Shown here one piece after another: positions 1 through 9,537 of a stretch of 64,000 bases of DNA. The position numbers and the translations under genes are program-made. The notes under the pieces are model-generated. The model ran no database searches. It was not told where the DNA came from and was given only the letters and a program-made list of their open reading frames with translations. The stretch's first letter is position 1; every line of letters starts with the position of its first letter. This DNA is from Enterococcus ratti (GTDB lineage Bacteria > Bacillota > Bacilli > Lactobacillales > Enterococcaceae), in the NCBI RefSeq assembly GCF_001886195.1, contig NZ_JXLB01000001.1:62001-126000 (forward strand). The letters run 5' to 3'.

Positions 1-103
1 TATTTTACAGACCGAAGAAGATCGTTGATTTTGTTTGTAATAAGAGCAATCAATAATCAGCAATAAAAATAAGAGAAAGTAGTTCCCGACCAATTCGTTT
101 CAG

Positions 104-158
104 AAAATAGGATGATCTTGAAAATTGGTAAATCCATTTTTAGATCGTCTTATTTTTT
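104..158 (+). terminator. Intrinsic terminator of the gene upstream of the window
   Basis: Arms at 104-118 and 142-156 pair with two G:U steps and are followed by a T run. No coding region is visible in 1-307 apart from this hairpin and the dnaD promoter, so the terminator should belong to a gene that ends just before the window. Confidence 0.75.
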
Positions 159-255
159 GTTTCAAATTCTCGGGTTATTTATTCCGAAAAGTGAAAAAAT
201 ATTAAAAATAATTTATCCAATAACTAATATTAAATAGAATGTTAAAAAAGCTCCC

Positions 256-284
256 TTGCTTCGTACCAATTTTTTACGTATACT
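256..284 (+). promoter_or_regulatory. Sigma-A promoter of dnaD-nth
   Basis: TTGCTT at 256-261 and TATACT at 279-284 are separated by 17 bp. The predicted start lies about 16 nt before the dnaD start codon, and GAGGG supplies the ribosome binding site. Confidence 0.6.
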
Positions 285-307
285 GAATTCGAAGTGAGGG
301 AAAAGAC

Positions 308-1009
308 ATGTTGAACTTAGAAAACTATTTGAAATCAGGTCAAACGATTATATCCAATCTATTATTAAAAAACTATCATCGAATCGGACTCCAATCAGAA
401 GAGTTTTTATTTATTTTGCAGCTGCATATGGCTCAACTTGAAGGGGATTATTTTCCTGATTTACAGATGATTGCATTAAATATGGGAGTGAAACAAGAAC
501 GAATCTATCAAATTTTAAATCAATTGATCAGTAATGGTTTTATAAAAATTGATACTGCGATCATTGATAGGAAAAAAGTCGACCGGTATAATTTATACCC
601 TTTATATGAGCTTTTAGGAAACTTTCTAGAAAATCAAAAGCAAAAGCAAGAAAAATTAAGTCAAGAAAAAGAAGTTCAATCGGTTTATCAGCTGTTTGAG
701 CAAGAATTTGGTCGACCGCTATCAGCCATTGAGTTTCAACGTATTGGGCAATGGCTAGAAGAAGACCATTATCAACCAGAAATATTAAAACTTGCTTTAC
801 GAGAAGCGGTGTTGAATCAAGCTTACAGTTTTAACTACGTTGATCGCATTTTGCTGTCTTGGGAAAGAAAAAACTTAAAAACCAAACAACAAGTTGAAGA
901 AGAGCAAAAAAGACGCAAACAGCAATTGCTGCAAAAAGAGGTGGAGGCTGCAAGCATGCAGTCAGAAACCTTACCGAAAGTTTCATTGAAAAATTGGCTG
1001 GAGGAATAA
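308..1009 (+). CDS. dnaD: DnaD-family replication initiation protein
   Basis: Primosomal protein that helps DnaB/DnaI load the replicative helicase at oriC and at restart sites (family knowledge). The 233-residue length is normal for DnaD. Residues about 1-100 form the N-terminal winged-helix oligomerisation domain (LQMIALNMGVKQERIYQIL). Residues about 125-195 form the C-terminal DnaD/DnaB_2 domain (YQLFEQEFGRPLSAIEFQRI, then a conserved YNYVDRIL-like stretch written FNYVDRILLSW). The tail is basic and Gln-rich, as expected for DNA binding. It is followed at 1 nt by nth, the standard dnaD-nth pair of Firmicutes. The ATG has a GTGAGGG Shine-Dalgarno sequence. Confidence 0.95.
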   Translation: MLNLENYLKSGQTIISNLLLKNYHRIGLQSEEFLFILQLHMAQLEGDYFPDLQMIALNMGVKQERIYQILNQLISNGFIKIDTAIIDRKKVDRYNLYPLYELLGNFLENQKQKQEKLSQEKEVQSVYQLFEQEFGRPLSAIEFQRIGQWLEEDHYQPEILKLALREAVLNQAYSFNYVDRILLSWERKNLKTKQQVEEEQKRRKQQLLQKEVEAASMQSETLPKVSLKNWLEE

Positions 1010-1010
1010 T

Positions 1011-1667
1011 ATGTTAAGTAGACAAAAGACGATGTTAGCCATTGAAAAGATGTATGAAATGTTTCCTAAAGCACACGGAGAATTACAACATCAAAACCCT
1101 TATGAATTATTGATTGCTGTCATATTAAGTGCGCAAGCAACAGATGTTTCTGTAAATAAAGCAACGCCTGCTTTATTTCAAGCTTTTCCAACACCCGAAA
1201 GTTTAGCAGTGGCTTGTGTGGATGAGATTATTCCAAAAATCAAAACAATTGGTCTATATCGAAATAAAGCAAAAAATATCAAAGCATGTGCGCAACAACT
1301 GCTTCAACGTTTTAACGGTCAAGTTCCTCAAACAAGAGAAGAATTAATTTCTTTGCCGGGCGTAGGAAGAAAAACTGCAAACGTTGTGTTGGGAGATGCT
1401 TTTGGTATTCCTGCTATTGCAGTAGATACACATGTTGAACGAGTAACGAAGCGCTTACGAATATGTAAATTAAATGCTTCAGTAGTAGAAGTAGAAGAAA
1501 CATTGATGCGTAAAGTTCCCAAAGAATTATGGATAAAAACGCATCATACGCTTATTTTTTTCGGGCGTTACCATTGTACTGCTAGAAATCCGCATTGCAA
1601 AATATGCCCTTTATTAGAGATGTGTCAAGATGGAAAAAATAGATTAAAAGCGAAAGAAATTTTGTAA
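1011..1667 (+). CDS. nth: Endonuclease III (DNA glycosylase/AP lyase)
   Basis: Base-excision repair enzyme that removes oxidised pyrimidines and cleaves the abasic site. The helix-hairpin-helix LPGVGRKTANVV carries the catalytic Lys (the K of GRKTA), and the catalytic Asp is in AVDTHVERV. The [4Fe-4S] cluster ligands are present with the family spacing C-x6-C-x2-C-x5-C (CTARNPHCKICPLLEMC). The 218-residue length is typical. It lies directly after dnaD in one operon, which ends at the terminator at 1767-1800. A GGAGG sequence overlapping the dnaD stop is its ribosome binding site, so the two are probably translationally coupled. Confidence 0.97.
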   Translation: MLSRQKTMLAIEKMYEMFPKAHGELQHQNPYELLIAVILSAQATDVSVNKATPALFQAFPTPESLAVACVDEIIPKIKTIGLYRNKAKNIKACAQQLLQRFNGQVPQTREELISLPGVGRKTANVVLGDAFGIPAIAVDTHVERVTKRLRICKLNASVVEVEETLMRKVPKELWIKTHHTLIFFGRYHCTARNPHCKICPLLEMCQDGKNRLKAKEIL

Positions 1668-1766
1668 AAAAGTAAGCCAAGACAACTAAAAATAAGATGT
1701 TCTGTTTGTAGTTGTTTTGGTTTGTTTATGAAAAAATACATAATGCGTGAGGCTTAAAATAGGAAA

Positions 1767-1800
1767 AACGCAGCTGATTTTAACGCAGCTGCGTTTTTTT
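1767..1800 (+). terminator. Terminator of dnaD-nth
   Basis: Perfect 10-bp arms (1767-1776 and 1786-1795) of the AACGCAGCTG type followed by seven T residues. Confidence 0.85.
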
Positions 1801-1843
1801 CTAATCTCTAGAAAATATGAAGCTCATTATTACAAAAATCAAG

Positions 1844-1881
1844 AATCAAACGCTGCAAATATAAAAGTGGAGTGTTTGATT
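1844..1881 (-). terminator. Probable terminator of recU-pbp1A
   Basis: Arms AATCAAAC (1844-1851) and GTTTGATT (1874-1881). Read on the minus strand the hairpin follows the pbp1A stop and runs into a T-rich tail, opposite the convergent nth terminator. Confidence 0.55.
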
Positions 1882-1908
1882 TTGATACGGTTCAGGAAGC
1901 TCATAAAT

Positions 1909-4281
1909 TTAAGTTCCTGAAGAGATTGAATGATTGGTCGATTGGTTAGAATTTGCCTGACTTTCTGAATTTTTTTGAGTTGGCGGTAATGACGATGAGG
2001 CCGTTTCTGACGACGTATTGGTTGTTTTCGGTGTTTCAGATTCAGAAGTAGATGAAGGCGAATTGCTCTTGTTTTGACTACTTGAACTTAGTGCTTCTGA
2101 CGATGTTTCTACGGTTGATTCACTGGTGGCGCTATTTGTTTCTGATAGTGTCGTTGTTGATGTGGTTGTCCAGTTATCTGCTGGCTGCATTACAGAAGAC
2201 GATGGAATTGTTGGTGAAGGAGCCGTCATTTGTGGAGTATTTTGATCTTTATAGTACAATTCTCCACCGGAGCGAATGAGACCATCTGGGAGTTTCCAAT
2301 CATTATTTTCTACGTTTGCTGATACGTATTGCATCAATTCGCGATAAATGTCTGAAGCTACATGAGACGAAGCCGAAGTAACTGGTGTCATTTTCTTATT
2401 GTAACCTGTCCAAACAGAAATAGCATAGTTTGGTGTATAACCGGCAAATAAAATATCTGGATAAACGCCATTAGAAGTTCCTAATTTGGCATATTCTTCA
2501 TCTGTATAATTTGACGTGCCAGTTTTTCCAGCTTGGTAAAGACCAAAAATCTGAGCATTTGTACCAGTTCCTTTTGTAATGGTGTCTTTAAGTATGTCAG
2601 TGACCATGTAAGCAGTCTCTGGTGACATGGCAATATGAGAGTCAGGACTGTAACTTTCTTCTGTACCATCTTGAAAAACAATTTTATTAACGTATTGAGG
2701 CTTGTAGTACGTACCGCCATTTGCAAATGCTGCATAAGCAGCAGCGATTTTTAAGGAAGAGGCGCCATATTTTGTATCATCTTGCTTTTCCGTATTGCTG
2801 GAAATTGCATTGGATTGATGGATCGTACTGTATTCAATTCCTAAGTTTTTTAAAAATGCACTTACTTTTTCTGAGCCGACTTCATTAAATAGTTTAACAG
2901 CTGGGACATTTCTTGAAAGATATAAAGCTTGTCGCAATGTGAGCATACCAAAGTAGCGATTGTCCCAGTTTCCTACCGGAGTAGAAGTTCCTTCATAATT
3001 ATAAGGAGCGTCACTAATCATGCGTCCAGTAGAATATTTTAAATATTCAAATGCAGGTCCATAGTCAGTGATCGGTTTCACGGTAGAACCAAAGTCACGA
3101 GAAGTATTTACGGCCAAGTTCATCCCAAAAGAAACATCATCTGCAACATGCCGGCCACCAATTTGTGCTTTTACCTGCCCTGTATGGACATCAATTAAAG
3201 TAGTAGCTACTTGCATCTGATCATCTGGGTAATGGACATAATTATCCGTGTTGACAATCTCATACAGGTGTTTTTGTGCACCTAAGTCTAAATTAGTGTA
3301 AATAGCGAGCCCATCAGTAAAAACATTTTTATTTGTTTTTTCTTGCACCTCGTTAATAACTTCTTTTACATAATTGTCAACAATTTTAGAATTGTCATCT
3401 TCTTTTTTCATTTCTTGTAATCCGTTATCTATCGGAGTATTCACAGCATTATCATATTCCGTTTGAGAGATTTTTTCGTTTTGTAGCATTGTGTATAAAA
3501 CAGTGTTGCGGCGTTTTTTAGCTTGTTCTGGATGTTGATAAGGATCATAAGCAGAAGGAGCTTGTGGCATTCCAGCTAACAAAGCCGTTTGTGGCAGGGA
3601 AAGTTCTGCTAATTTTTTGCCAAAATATATTTCTGATGCAGTTTCCATTCCGTACAGCCCATTAGCCATATATACTTTATTTATATAGTAAGTGAGTATT
3701 TCCTGCTTTGATTTTTTCTGTTCTAATTTTACAGCTAACCAAGCTTCTTGCGCTTTTCGCTTAAGTGTTTGATCAGAAGCGTTCGTGGAGAAGAAGGAAA
3801 GTTTAATTAATTGTTGTGTCAATGTACTTCCTCCTTGAAGTCCTCCGGAAGTTAAATTAGATAAGGCAGAACCGATGATACGTATAGGGTCAATTCCAAT
3901 ATGTTTATAAAATCGGCGGTCTTCAACAGACACAATTGCATCTTCTAATGTTTTAGGTAATTCATTGGCTGTGATTTTTTCTCTTTTTTCTGCCCCTAAA
4001 TCTTCAAACAATTCACCATCTTGTGTGTAAAGCTTAGAAGAGACCGTTGCATCGAGTGCACGATCGGTTAATTTAGGTGCATCTTTTGCATAGAACCAAA
4101 AAAGACCGACACCTGCTAGAAAAACTACACATATGAAGGATAATAGAATTAAAAAAATTCTTGTCAAAAGACCACTTTTCTTTTTTTTGTTATCTTTTCC
4201 CACATTTTTTTTTCTTATTTGATTCGTTTTTTTGGAAGGGGGACTTTTTCGTCTAGAAGTTCTTGTTTGTTCATTGGACAT
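1909..4281 (-). CDS. pbp1A: Class A penicillin-binding protein 1A
   Basis: Bifunctional peptidoglycan synthase with transglycosylase and transpeptidase activity, anchored in the membrane. After a basic Lys-rich cytoplasmic N-terminus there is one TM helix ([20 protein letters not shown]). The GT51 domain shows [14 protein letters not shown] and [13 protein letters not shown]. The transpeptidase domain shows the SxxK nucleophile in GSTVKPI, the SxN motif (SRN in YLSRNVPA) and KTGTSNY. The C-terminal 90 residues are a low-complexity Ser/Thr/Asn tail, common in enterococcal and streptococcal PBP1A. The start is set at the ATG after AAGGAG, giving 790 residues; a GTG six codons upstream lacks its own site. 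It overlaps the recU end by 11 nt, the usual recU-pbp1A coupling. Confidence 0.95.
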   Translation of the reverse strand: MSNEQTRTSRRKSPPSKKTNQIRKKNVGKDNKKKKSGLLTRIFLILLSFICVVFLAGVGLFWFYAKDAPKLTDRALDATVSSKLYTQDGELFEDLGAEKREKITANELPKTLEDAIVSVEDRRFYKHIGIDPIRIIGSALSNLTSGGLQGGSTLTQQLIKLSFFSTNASDQTLKRKAQEAWLAVKLEQKKSKQEILTYYINKVYMANGLYGMETASEIYFGKKLAELSLPQTALLAGMPQAPSAYDPYQHPEQAKKRRNTVLYTMLQNEKISQTEYDNAVNTPIDNGLQEMKKEDDNSKIVDNYVKEVINEVQEKTNKNVFTDGLAIYTNLDLGAQKHLYEIVNTDNYVHYPDDQMQVATTLIDVHTGQVKAQIGGRHVADDVSFGMNLAVNTSRDFGSTVKPITDYGPAFEYLKYSTGRMISDAPYNYEGTSTPVGNWDNRYFGMLTLRQALYLSRNVPAVKLFNEVGSEKVSAFLKNLGIEYSTIHQSNAISSNTEKQDDTKYGASSLKIAAAYAAFANGGTYYKPQYVNKIVFQDGTEESYSPDSHIAMSPETAYMVTDILKDTITKGTGTNAQIFGLYQAGKTGTSNYTDEEYAKLGTSNGVYPDILFAGYTPNYAISVWTGYNKKMTPVTSASSHVASDIYRELMQYVSANVENNDWKLPDGLIRSGGELYYKDQNTPQMTAPSPTIPSSSVMQPADNWTTTSTTTLSETNSATSESTVETSSEALSSSSQNKSNSPSSTSESETPKTTNTSSETASSSLPPTQKNSESQANSNQSTNHSISSGT

Positions 4282-4918
4282 TCTTATGTTCTCCTTCACT
4301 ATTTAATGTTGATAAGTATTGATCCACCGCTTTTAAATAAGGAATGCGCGGGGAAAAACCCGGTTGAATTTCAATGCCCAATTCTTCGATTAGCGAAAGA
4401 GGAAGAGATTTTCTTCCTTGTTCTTTTTGGGCGTGCCAGTAATGAATTAGATGTGTACTATCTAAATAAAAGCAGCGTTTTAATGAAGAAAACCATAAAA
4501 GAACAAAACAAATTCCATGTTGTTGTAGGCAAACTTTCATATGATTGATCTGATGCTCATGGAAATTTTTGAAAGGAAATGATGATTTATTCCTTGTCTC
4601 TTTTGCTTCAAAATCTAAATAGAATCCTCGATATACACCGTTATAATCTGTTGTAGAAGCTTGAGAAAAATATGCTTCTTTAATAACAGCGGCGCTACGT
4701 CGAGGATAGTCTACTTTAACAATTTGAATAGGGGTTGGTTTTTTGTGAATAACAGCTAACTGATGTGTTAAATAGTATTTGTTGCTATCATTAATTGCTT
4801 CTTCAAAACGCATCCCTCGATTGCCAAATTCAATGGGTGTTTCTCTTTTTTCTTGAATTTTTTCTTTTAAAGAGGCATTCTTATTGTATGGTTGACCGTT
4901 TGGATAGCGTAAAGCCAT
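4271..4918 (-). CDS. recU: Holliday junction resolvase RecU
   Basis: Homologue of B. subtilis RecU, which cleaves four-way junctions in recombinational repair and chromosome segregation. Conserved features are [11 protein letters not shown] near residue 35, the acidic catalytic patch [21 protein letters not shown], and the Gln-His rich FHEHQINHM helix. The length is 215 residues with the ATG after AGGAG; an upstream in-frame GTG (4927) is less well placed. It is first in the recU-pbp1A operon on the minus strand and is divergent from ypsA, with about 60 bp between them for both promoters. Confidence 0.93.
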   Translation of the reverse strand: MALRYPNGQPYNKNASLKEKIQEKRETPIEFGNRGMRFEEAINDSNKYYLTHQLAVIHKKPTPIQIVKVDYPRRSAAVIKEAYFSQASTTDYNGVYRGFYLDFEAKETRNKSSFPFKNFHEHQINHMKVCLQQHGICFVLLWFSSLKRCFYLDSTHLIHYWHAQKEQGRKSLPLSLIEELGIEIQPGFSPRIPYLKAVDQYLSTLNSEGEHKNVQ

Positions 4919-4980
4919 TTTAATCACACTCCTAGCTTATATTATAGCAAAAAAGGAACAAGAAGGAAAAGGAAACTCTA

Positions 4981-5520
4981 ATGGATAGTTTAAAAGTTAT
5001 TTATATTTCAGGATATAGAAGTTTTGAACTCGGTATTTTTAAGGAAAATGATCCTAAAATAACGGTTATTAAAAAAGTCTTAAAAAAAGAAATACAACAA
5101 TTAGTGGAAGAAGGTCTGGAATGGGTTCTCACAAGTGGTAATCTTGGGATAGAGTTATGGGTAACAGAAGCAGTAACTAAGTTGAAAGACGACTATCCTG
5201 AGTTAAAACTAGGCATTATTTATCCGTTTAAAGGATTTGGCCATAATTGGAAAGAAAGCAATCAAGAAAAGAAAAGACTTTCACAACAAATAGCAGATTA
5301 TGTTGACGCAGTGAGTCATGAGGGGTATCATTCTCCTGATCAATTCAAAAATCATACCTGTTTTTTACTTGAACATACCCAAGGATGTTTACTGATTTAT
5401 GATCCGGAATTTCCCGGAAAAACACAGTATTTTTTAAGAGATGCACAAACATATCAACAAAAACATTCTTATGAAATTCGGATGATTGGTATGGATGATT
5501 TACAAAATTTCAGTGAATAA
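4981..5520 (+). CDS. ypsA: YpsA family protein (DUF1273, SLOG-like Rossmann fold)
   Basis: Member of the YpsA/DUF1273 family, linked in B. subtilis and S. aureus to cell division (family knowledge). The N-terminal YISGYRSFELGIF and later VLTSGNLGIELWVTEA resemble the Gly-rich nucleotide-binding segments of the SLOG/DprA-like fold. The C-terminal half contains SHEGYHSPDQFKNH and LLIYDPEFPGKTQYF, typical of the family. The length of 179 residues is normal. It sits between recU and gpsB, its standard place in Firmicutes. The biochemical substrate is not established. Confidence 0.9.
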   Translation: MDSLKVIYISGYRSFELGIFKENDPKITVIKKVLKKEIQQLVEEGLEWVLTSGNLGIELWVTEAVTKLKDDYPELKLGIIYPFKGFGHNWKESNQEKKRLSQQIADYVDAVSHEGYHSPDQFKNHTCFLLEHTQGCLLIYDPEFPGKTQYFLRDAQTYQQKHSYEIRMIGMDDLQNFSE

Positions 5521-5532
5521 TTGAGATAGTGT

Positions 5533-5561
5533 TTGATTTATGTACTTTTTTCCTATACAAT
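5533..5561 (+). promoter_or_regulatory. Sigma-A promoter of gpsB
   Basis: TTGATT (5533-5538) and TACAAT (5556-5561) with 17-bp spacing, about 50 bp before the gpsB start. Confidence 0.55.
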
Positions 5562-5610
5562 GGTGAAAGTAGAAGTGTTATTATTGTAAATGAAAACTAG
5601 AGGTGTAGAT

Positions 5611-6024
5611 ATGGCGAACTTGGTTTATAGTCCTAAAGACATTTTGCAACAAGAATTCAAGACGAAGATGCGCGGCTATGATCCCATTGAGGTAGATGAA
5701 TTCTTAGACAATATCATCAAAGATTATGAAACTTATAGCAAAGAACTCCTTGCTTTACAAGAAGAAAATGATAAATTGAATGCAAAAATTGCACAATTGT
5801 CAAAAACACAAGGAGCGACTAAAACGCGTATGCAGCAAGTTGAAACACCAAAGAGTACAGCGGTAACAAACTTTGATATCTTGAAACGGTTGTCAAATCT
5901 TGAACGTGAAGTTTTTGGAAAAAAATTAAATCAACAATCATCTGCTGTGAAAGTCTCTCAGCCAAATCCAAATAACTACACAACTGCAAGTGATGATGAT
6001 AACGAAAAAACACGTCAATTTTAA
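5611..6024 (+). CDS. gpsB: Cell-cycle protein GpsB (DivIVA-like)
   Basis: Cytoplasmic adaptor that coordinates septal and peripheral wall synthesis and binds PBPs. The N-terminal DivIVA-like domain has YSPKDILQQEFKTKMRGYDP and VDEFLDNIIKDYE, followed by a coiled coil (YSKELLALQEENDKLNAKIAQL), a Thr/Pro/Asn linker and a short C-terminal trimerisation segment (NFDILKRLSNLEREVFG). The start at 5611 is chosen because AGAGGTG precedes it and the family begins there; the ATG seven codons upstream has no ribosome site. The length is 137 residues. pbp1A, a known partner class, is encoded close by. Confidence 0.94.
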   Translation: MANLVYSPKDILQQEFKTKMRGYDPIEVDEFLDNIIKDYETYSKELLALQEENDKLNAKIAQLSKTQGATKTRMQQVETPKSTAVTNFDILKRLSNLEREVFGKKLNQQSSAVKVSQPNPNNYTTASDDDNEKTRQF

Positions 6025-6041
6025 CAATTGACGAATACTTT

Positions 6042-6420
6042 GCGGTTTTCGGGTAATCGCGGTCTGACTTGAACAGGCTGAGGAAAGTCCATGCTCGCAC
6101 AGGCTGTGATGCCTGTAGTGTTCGTGCTTAGCGAAAAAATAAGCTAAGGGACTCTTTTTAGAGTAACGGCAGGAAAACAAGCTAAGGCTTAGCTATGCTT
6201 AAGTATCCTTGAAAGTGCCACAGTGACGAAGCAAATAAGGAAACTTATTTGGTGGAACGCGGTAAACCCCTCGAGCGAGCAACCCAAACAATGGTAGGGG
6301 CACTTTTTGTTAGAAATAAAGAACAAGACAAAAAGGCAGATTAACTGCAGATAGATGGTTACCACGCTGCTTTTTCTCCCTGGAAAGGCAGCGTACAGAA
6401 CATGGCTTATAGAAAACCGC
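6042..6420 (+). ncRNA. rnpB: RNase P RNA, type B
   Basis: Catalytic RNA that matures tRNA 5' ends. Conserved core elements are readable: GGGTAATCGC and GAGGAAAGTCCATGCTCGCAC near the 5' end, the GTAGTGTTCGTGC segment, ACGGCAGGAAAA, GAAAGTGCCACAGTGACGAAG, GTGGAACGCGGTAAACCCC, then GATAGATGGTTACC and ACAGAACATGGCTTA near the 3' end. The terminal P1 helix is closed by GCGGTTTTC (6042-6050) and GAAAACCGC (6412-6420). The arrangement is the Bacillus (type B) form. It lies between gpsB and rlmL, as in other Firmicutes, and ends at the terminator at 6433-6461. Confidence 0.97.
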
Positions 6421-6432
6421 AATAAAACAGGG

Positions 6433-6461
6433 ACCTTCCAACCAAGTTGTGAAGGTTTTTT
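6433..6461 (+). terminator. Terminator of rnpB
   Basis: ACCTTC (6433-6438) pairs with GAAGGT (6451-6456), with further inner CAAC/GTTG pairing, followed by a T run. Confidence 0.85.
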
Positions 6462-6484
6462 AACGTAACAGGTCTATTCTTCTA

Positions 6485-6580
6485 TTGAGTAAAAAATGAG
6501 TGTAGAGAATACAATAAAAAATGATGAGTCATTTTTGTTTGGAGATTATTAAAGCTGGACGATTGCGTTCAGCTTTTCTT
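6485..6580 (+). promoter_or_regulatory. rlmL leader with two hairpins, the second terminator-like
   Basis: A possible promoter (TTGAGT 6485-6490; TACAAT 6510-6515; spacing 19, longer than ideal) is followed by an 8-bp hairpin with a U-rich 3' arm (6517-6536). A second hairpin follows, AAAGCTG (6551-6557) with CAGCTTT (6570-6576), ending in TTTTCTT 19 nt before the rlmL start. This looks like a possible attenuator, but I cannot identify a ligand or a leader peptide. Confidence 0.4.
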
Positions 6581-6598
6581 ATAAGTAAGGAGATTGGC

Positions 6599-7762
6599 AT
6601 GGATATAAAAAGAGAATTTAATCTTGTAGCAACAGCTGCAAGTGGGTTAGAAGCCCTTGTTGGCAAAGAACTGCGTGATTTAGGAATTAACTGTCAAGTG
6701 GAAAATGGTCGAGCACGATTTAAAGGAACAATGGAAACGATTGCTACAACTAATTTGTGGTTGCGAACGGCAGATCGGGTAAAAATTGTAGTGGGTGAGT
6801 TTGATGCGTTGACGTTTGACGAATTATTTGAAAAAGTAAAAGCTTTGCCTTGGGAGGATTTCCTTCCTCTAGATGCAGAATTTCCTGTAGCAGGAAAATC
6901 AATTAAATCAAAATTGTACAGTACACCCGATTGTCAGGCAATTACGAAAAAAGCCATTGTTGAACGATTGCGTACCTATTATCATCGTCCCTCTTCTGTT
7001 CCTTTGACAGAAACCGGTGCTCATTTTCAATTAGAAGTCGCCTTATTAAAAGATCATGTTATGGTTACTTTAGATACCACTGGTTCTAGTTTGTTTAAAC
7101 GAGGCTATCGTTTGGAAAAAGGTGGTGCGCCTTTAAAAGAAAATATGGCAGCAGCGTTAGTCATGTTAACGAATTGGCGCAAAGATCGACCGTTTTACGA
7201 TCCGGTATGTGGTTCAGGAACAATTTGTATAGAAGCTGCTTTAATTGGGCACAATATTGCTCCCGGATTTAATCGTGAATTTGCCTGCGAAACGTGGGAC
7301 TGGTTCAGTAAAGAAATAATGGAAAATATCCGAGCGCTAGCAGAAGAAAAAGCAGATTACGATGTTGAATTGGATATTACAGGTTCTGATATTAATGGAC
7401 GTATGATTGAAATTGCAAAAGCAAATGCGCAAGAAATCGGATTAGGTTCCTCTATTACCTTTAAGCAACAAGCAGTTAAGGATTTTAAAACAGAAAAAGA
7501 GTATGGAGTCATTGTAGCAAACCCTCCCTATGGTGAACGTTTAGGTGAAGAAAAAGCGGTTCATCGTTTATATGAAGAGATGGGTGAAGTCTTTCGTCCA
7601 CTAGAAACATGGAGTAAGTACATTTTAACAAGTGATCTTGCATTTGAAGAATATTATAAGCAAAAAGCCACTAAAAAACGTAAACTGTATAACGGTGCTT
7701 TGCGCACGGACTTCTTTCAATATTGGGGGAAACGTCCACCAAGAAAAGGTGAAACAAGATAA
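6599..7762 (+). CDS. rlmL: 23S rRNA (guanine-N2) methyltransferase, RlmL/YpsC type
   Basis: SAM-dependent rRNA methyltransferase. An N-terminal THUMP domain starts at FNLVATAASGLEALVGKEL and is followed by the UPF0020 methyltransferase domain. Motif I is written FYDPVCGSGTICIEAALI, an internal SAM-binding acidic strand is DITGSDINGRMIEIAKANA, and the catalytic motif IV is VIVANPPYGERL. The length of 387 residues from the ATG at 6599 (AAGGAG upstream) is typical for the single-domain YpsC form. The reading frame extends 26 codons upstream over the leader hairpins without a ribosome site, so that extension is rejected. It follows rnpB as in B. subtilis. Confidence 0.93.
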   Translation: MDIKREFNLVATAASGLEALVGKELRDLGINCQVENGRARFKGTMETIATTNLWLRTADRVKIVVGEFDALTFDELFEKVKALPWEDFLPLDAEFPVAGKSIKSKLYSTPDCQAITKKAIVERLRTYYHRPSSVPLTETGAHFQLEVALLKDHVMVTLDTTGSSLFKRGYRLEKGGAPLKENMAAALVMLTNWRKDRPFYDPVCGSGTICIEAALIGHNIAPGFNREFACETWDWFSKEIMENIRALAEEKADYDVELDITGSDINGRMIEIAKANAQEIGLGSSITFKQQAVKDFKTEKEYGVIVANPPYGERLGEEKAVHRLYEEMGEVFRPLETWSKYILTSDLAFEEYYKQKATKKRKLYNGALRTDFFQYWGKRPPRKGETR

Positions 7763-7789
7763 AAAAATGGATGTTTGGGGGAAGACAGG

Positions 7790-9288
7790 ATGAAGGAACA
7801 TGAATTTTTGAAAGAACTAAAAGGAATCAATCTTTTACAACAAGCTTTAGGTATTTTAAACTGGGATATTCAAACGGGAATTCCTGAAAAAGCTAGTAAA
7901 TGAACGCAGCGAAGTAAATAGATATCTTTACCTTCTTTATTTTTCAAAAAAAATTGGACCAAAAATAAAAGAAGCTACCCATTATTTTTCTAAACATCCC
8001 AATGAATTGTCTATGACTGGGAAAATTATATTTGAAAAGGTAAAAGAAGAGTATAATCAAGAGTGTAAAGTACCAGAAAAGTGGCTAACTGCATTGACAA
8101 CTGCTACTACCACTGCATACATGCAGTGGCAGCGAGCACGCCAAACGAAAAAATTTGCAGATTTTCAAGAAGCATTATCTAAAAATATCCAGCTAACAAA
8201 GCAATTGCTTTTGCTTCCTTATTGAAAAAAAGAAGAAGCAACAGCTTATGATGTGTTGCTTAATCAGTATGAACCGGGCATGACAGTTGAAATCTTAGAT
8301 CGTGTTTTTCAGCAACTGAAAGAAGGCATATTTACGATTAGAAAAACGCTAAAAGAAAAAGGACATGAAACAGATCCAACATTTCTTTTTCGAAAAATGA
8401 CTAAGGCGCAACAAAAAAGATTTGTTACAAGCGTGATCAAGCAATTAGGCTATGATTTTTCAAGAGGGCGCTTAGATGATACGATTCATCCATTATGATT
8501 GGAATCAATCATAATGATGCACGAATTACTACACGTTGGAACAAATATGATTTTAAAATGGCTATTTTTGGGGTGATTCATGAAGCCGGTCATGTATCTA
8601 TGAACAAGGAATTAATGAGACGTTTGCCTATACACCAATTTATCAAGGAGCTTCAATGGGAATCCACGAGTCGCAATCTTTATTTAACGAACTTATTATT
8701 GGCAGCAATCATAATTTTTGGAAGAAGCAGTACCCATATTTTCAAGAGTGTGCTCAAGGAACGTTTGATGATATCTCGTTTCCCATTTTTTATCGTTCTT
8801 TAAATCAAACAAAGGCTAGTTTAATTCGCATTGAAGCGGATAGTTTAACTTATCCGCTTCACATCATCATCCGCTACGAGATTGAGAAAACGATTTTTAA
8901 TGAGGAGATTGATGTGGCACAACTGCCTGCTATTTGGAATCAAAAATACGAAGAATATTTTGGAATTTGTCCAAAAAATGATTTAGAAGGTATTTTACAA
9001 GATGTACATTGGGCTGGAGCTAGTTTTGGCTATTTTCTATCTTATGCTTTAGGCTATATGTATGCAGCACAACTGCTGCATGCGCTAGAACAAGACATGT
9101 CCATTGATGAAGTTTTAGCTTCGAATAATTATTTCCCAATTAAAGAATGGATGCGAAAACATATTCATCAATACGGTGCTTCAAGAAAACCAACGCAATT
9201 GATCTTTGATGCGACAAAAGAGGAACTAAACCCCCGATATTTAATTGACTACATGAAAAAGATTTATTTTTCTGTCTATCAAGTGTAA
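7790..9288 (+). pseudogene. Broken carboxypeptidase Taq (M32 metallopeptidase)
   Basis: The segment is almost the full length of an M32 carboxypeptidase (about 500 codons) but the frame is interrupted several times. The first part, after a plausible ribosome site, reads into LNWDIQTGIPEKASK and stops at about 7902. Later fragments keep family signatures: NHNDARITTRW, the zinc site HEAGH at about 8570-8585, and ASFGYFLSYALGYMYAAQLLHAL near the C-terminus. At least four breaks (stops or frameshifts) separate the pieces, including a TGA near 8223 and a TGA near 8496, so no complete enzyme can be made. It is located downstream of rlmL and ends at the terminator at 9370-9411. Confidence 0.9.
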
Positions 9289-9369
9289 GAAACGTTTGCA
9301 TAATAAAGAAGTCGGGTTAGATTAGCTAGAATTAAATTGAAGTTAAACAAGCGAAGCTTAAAAAATAAA

Positions 9370-9411
9370 CTGGAACGATAGTCAGAAAAAATCTAATATT
9401 GTTCCATTTTT
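9370..9411 (+). terminator. Terminator after the M32 pseudogene
   Basis: Arms TGGAACGATA (9370-9379) and TATTGTTCCA (9396-9405), then six T residues. Confidence 0.7.
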
Positions 9412-9490
9412 TAAGTTTTGAATATATTACTTGCCTATACAAAATTAAACCGGAAAAATCCTATTAAAAAGAAAAGGAATTCAGACGACA

Positions 9491-9537
9491 AAGAATCTTA
9501 GGTTGAAAAAACTATTTTTTCTCTAGGATTCTTTTTT
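9491..9537 (+). terminator. Intrinsic terminator without a visible gene
   Basis: An 11-bp stem, AAGAATCTTAG (9491-9501) with CTAGGATTCTT (9523-9533), followed by T residues. No open reading frame lies between this and the previous terminator, so it may be left from a deleted gene. The rest of 9412-9778 shows no gene; it holds a 12-bp palindrome at 9574-9585. Confidence 0.6.

Noticed and set aside
1328-1522. Antisense reading frame within nth
   Set aside because: Shadow of the nth coding strand, with no ribosome site and no recognisable protein.
6521-6598. Upstream in-frame start for rlmL
   Set aside because: The extension lies over the two leader hairpins, lacks a Shine-Dalgarno sequence and is not part of the THUMP domain.
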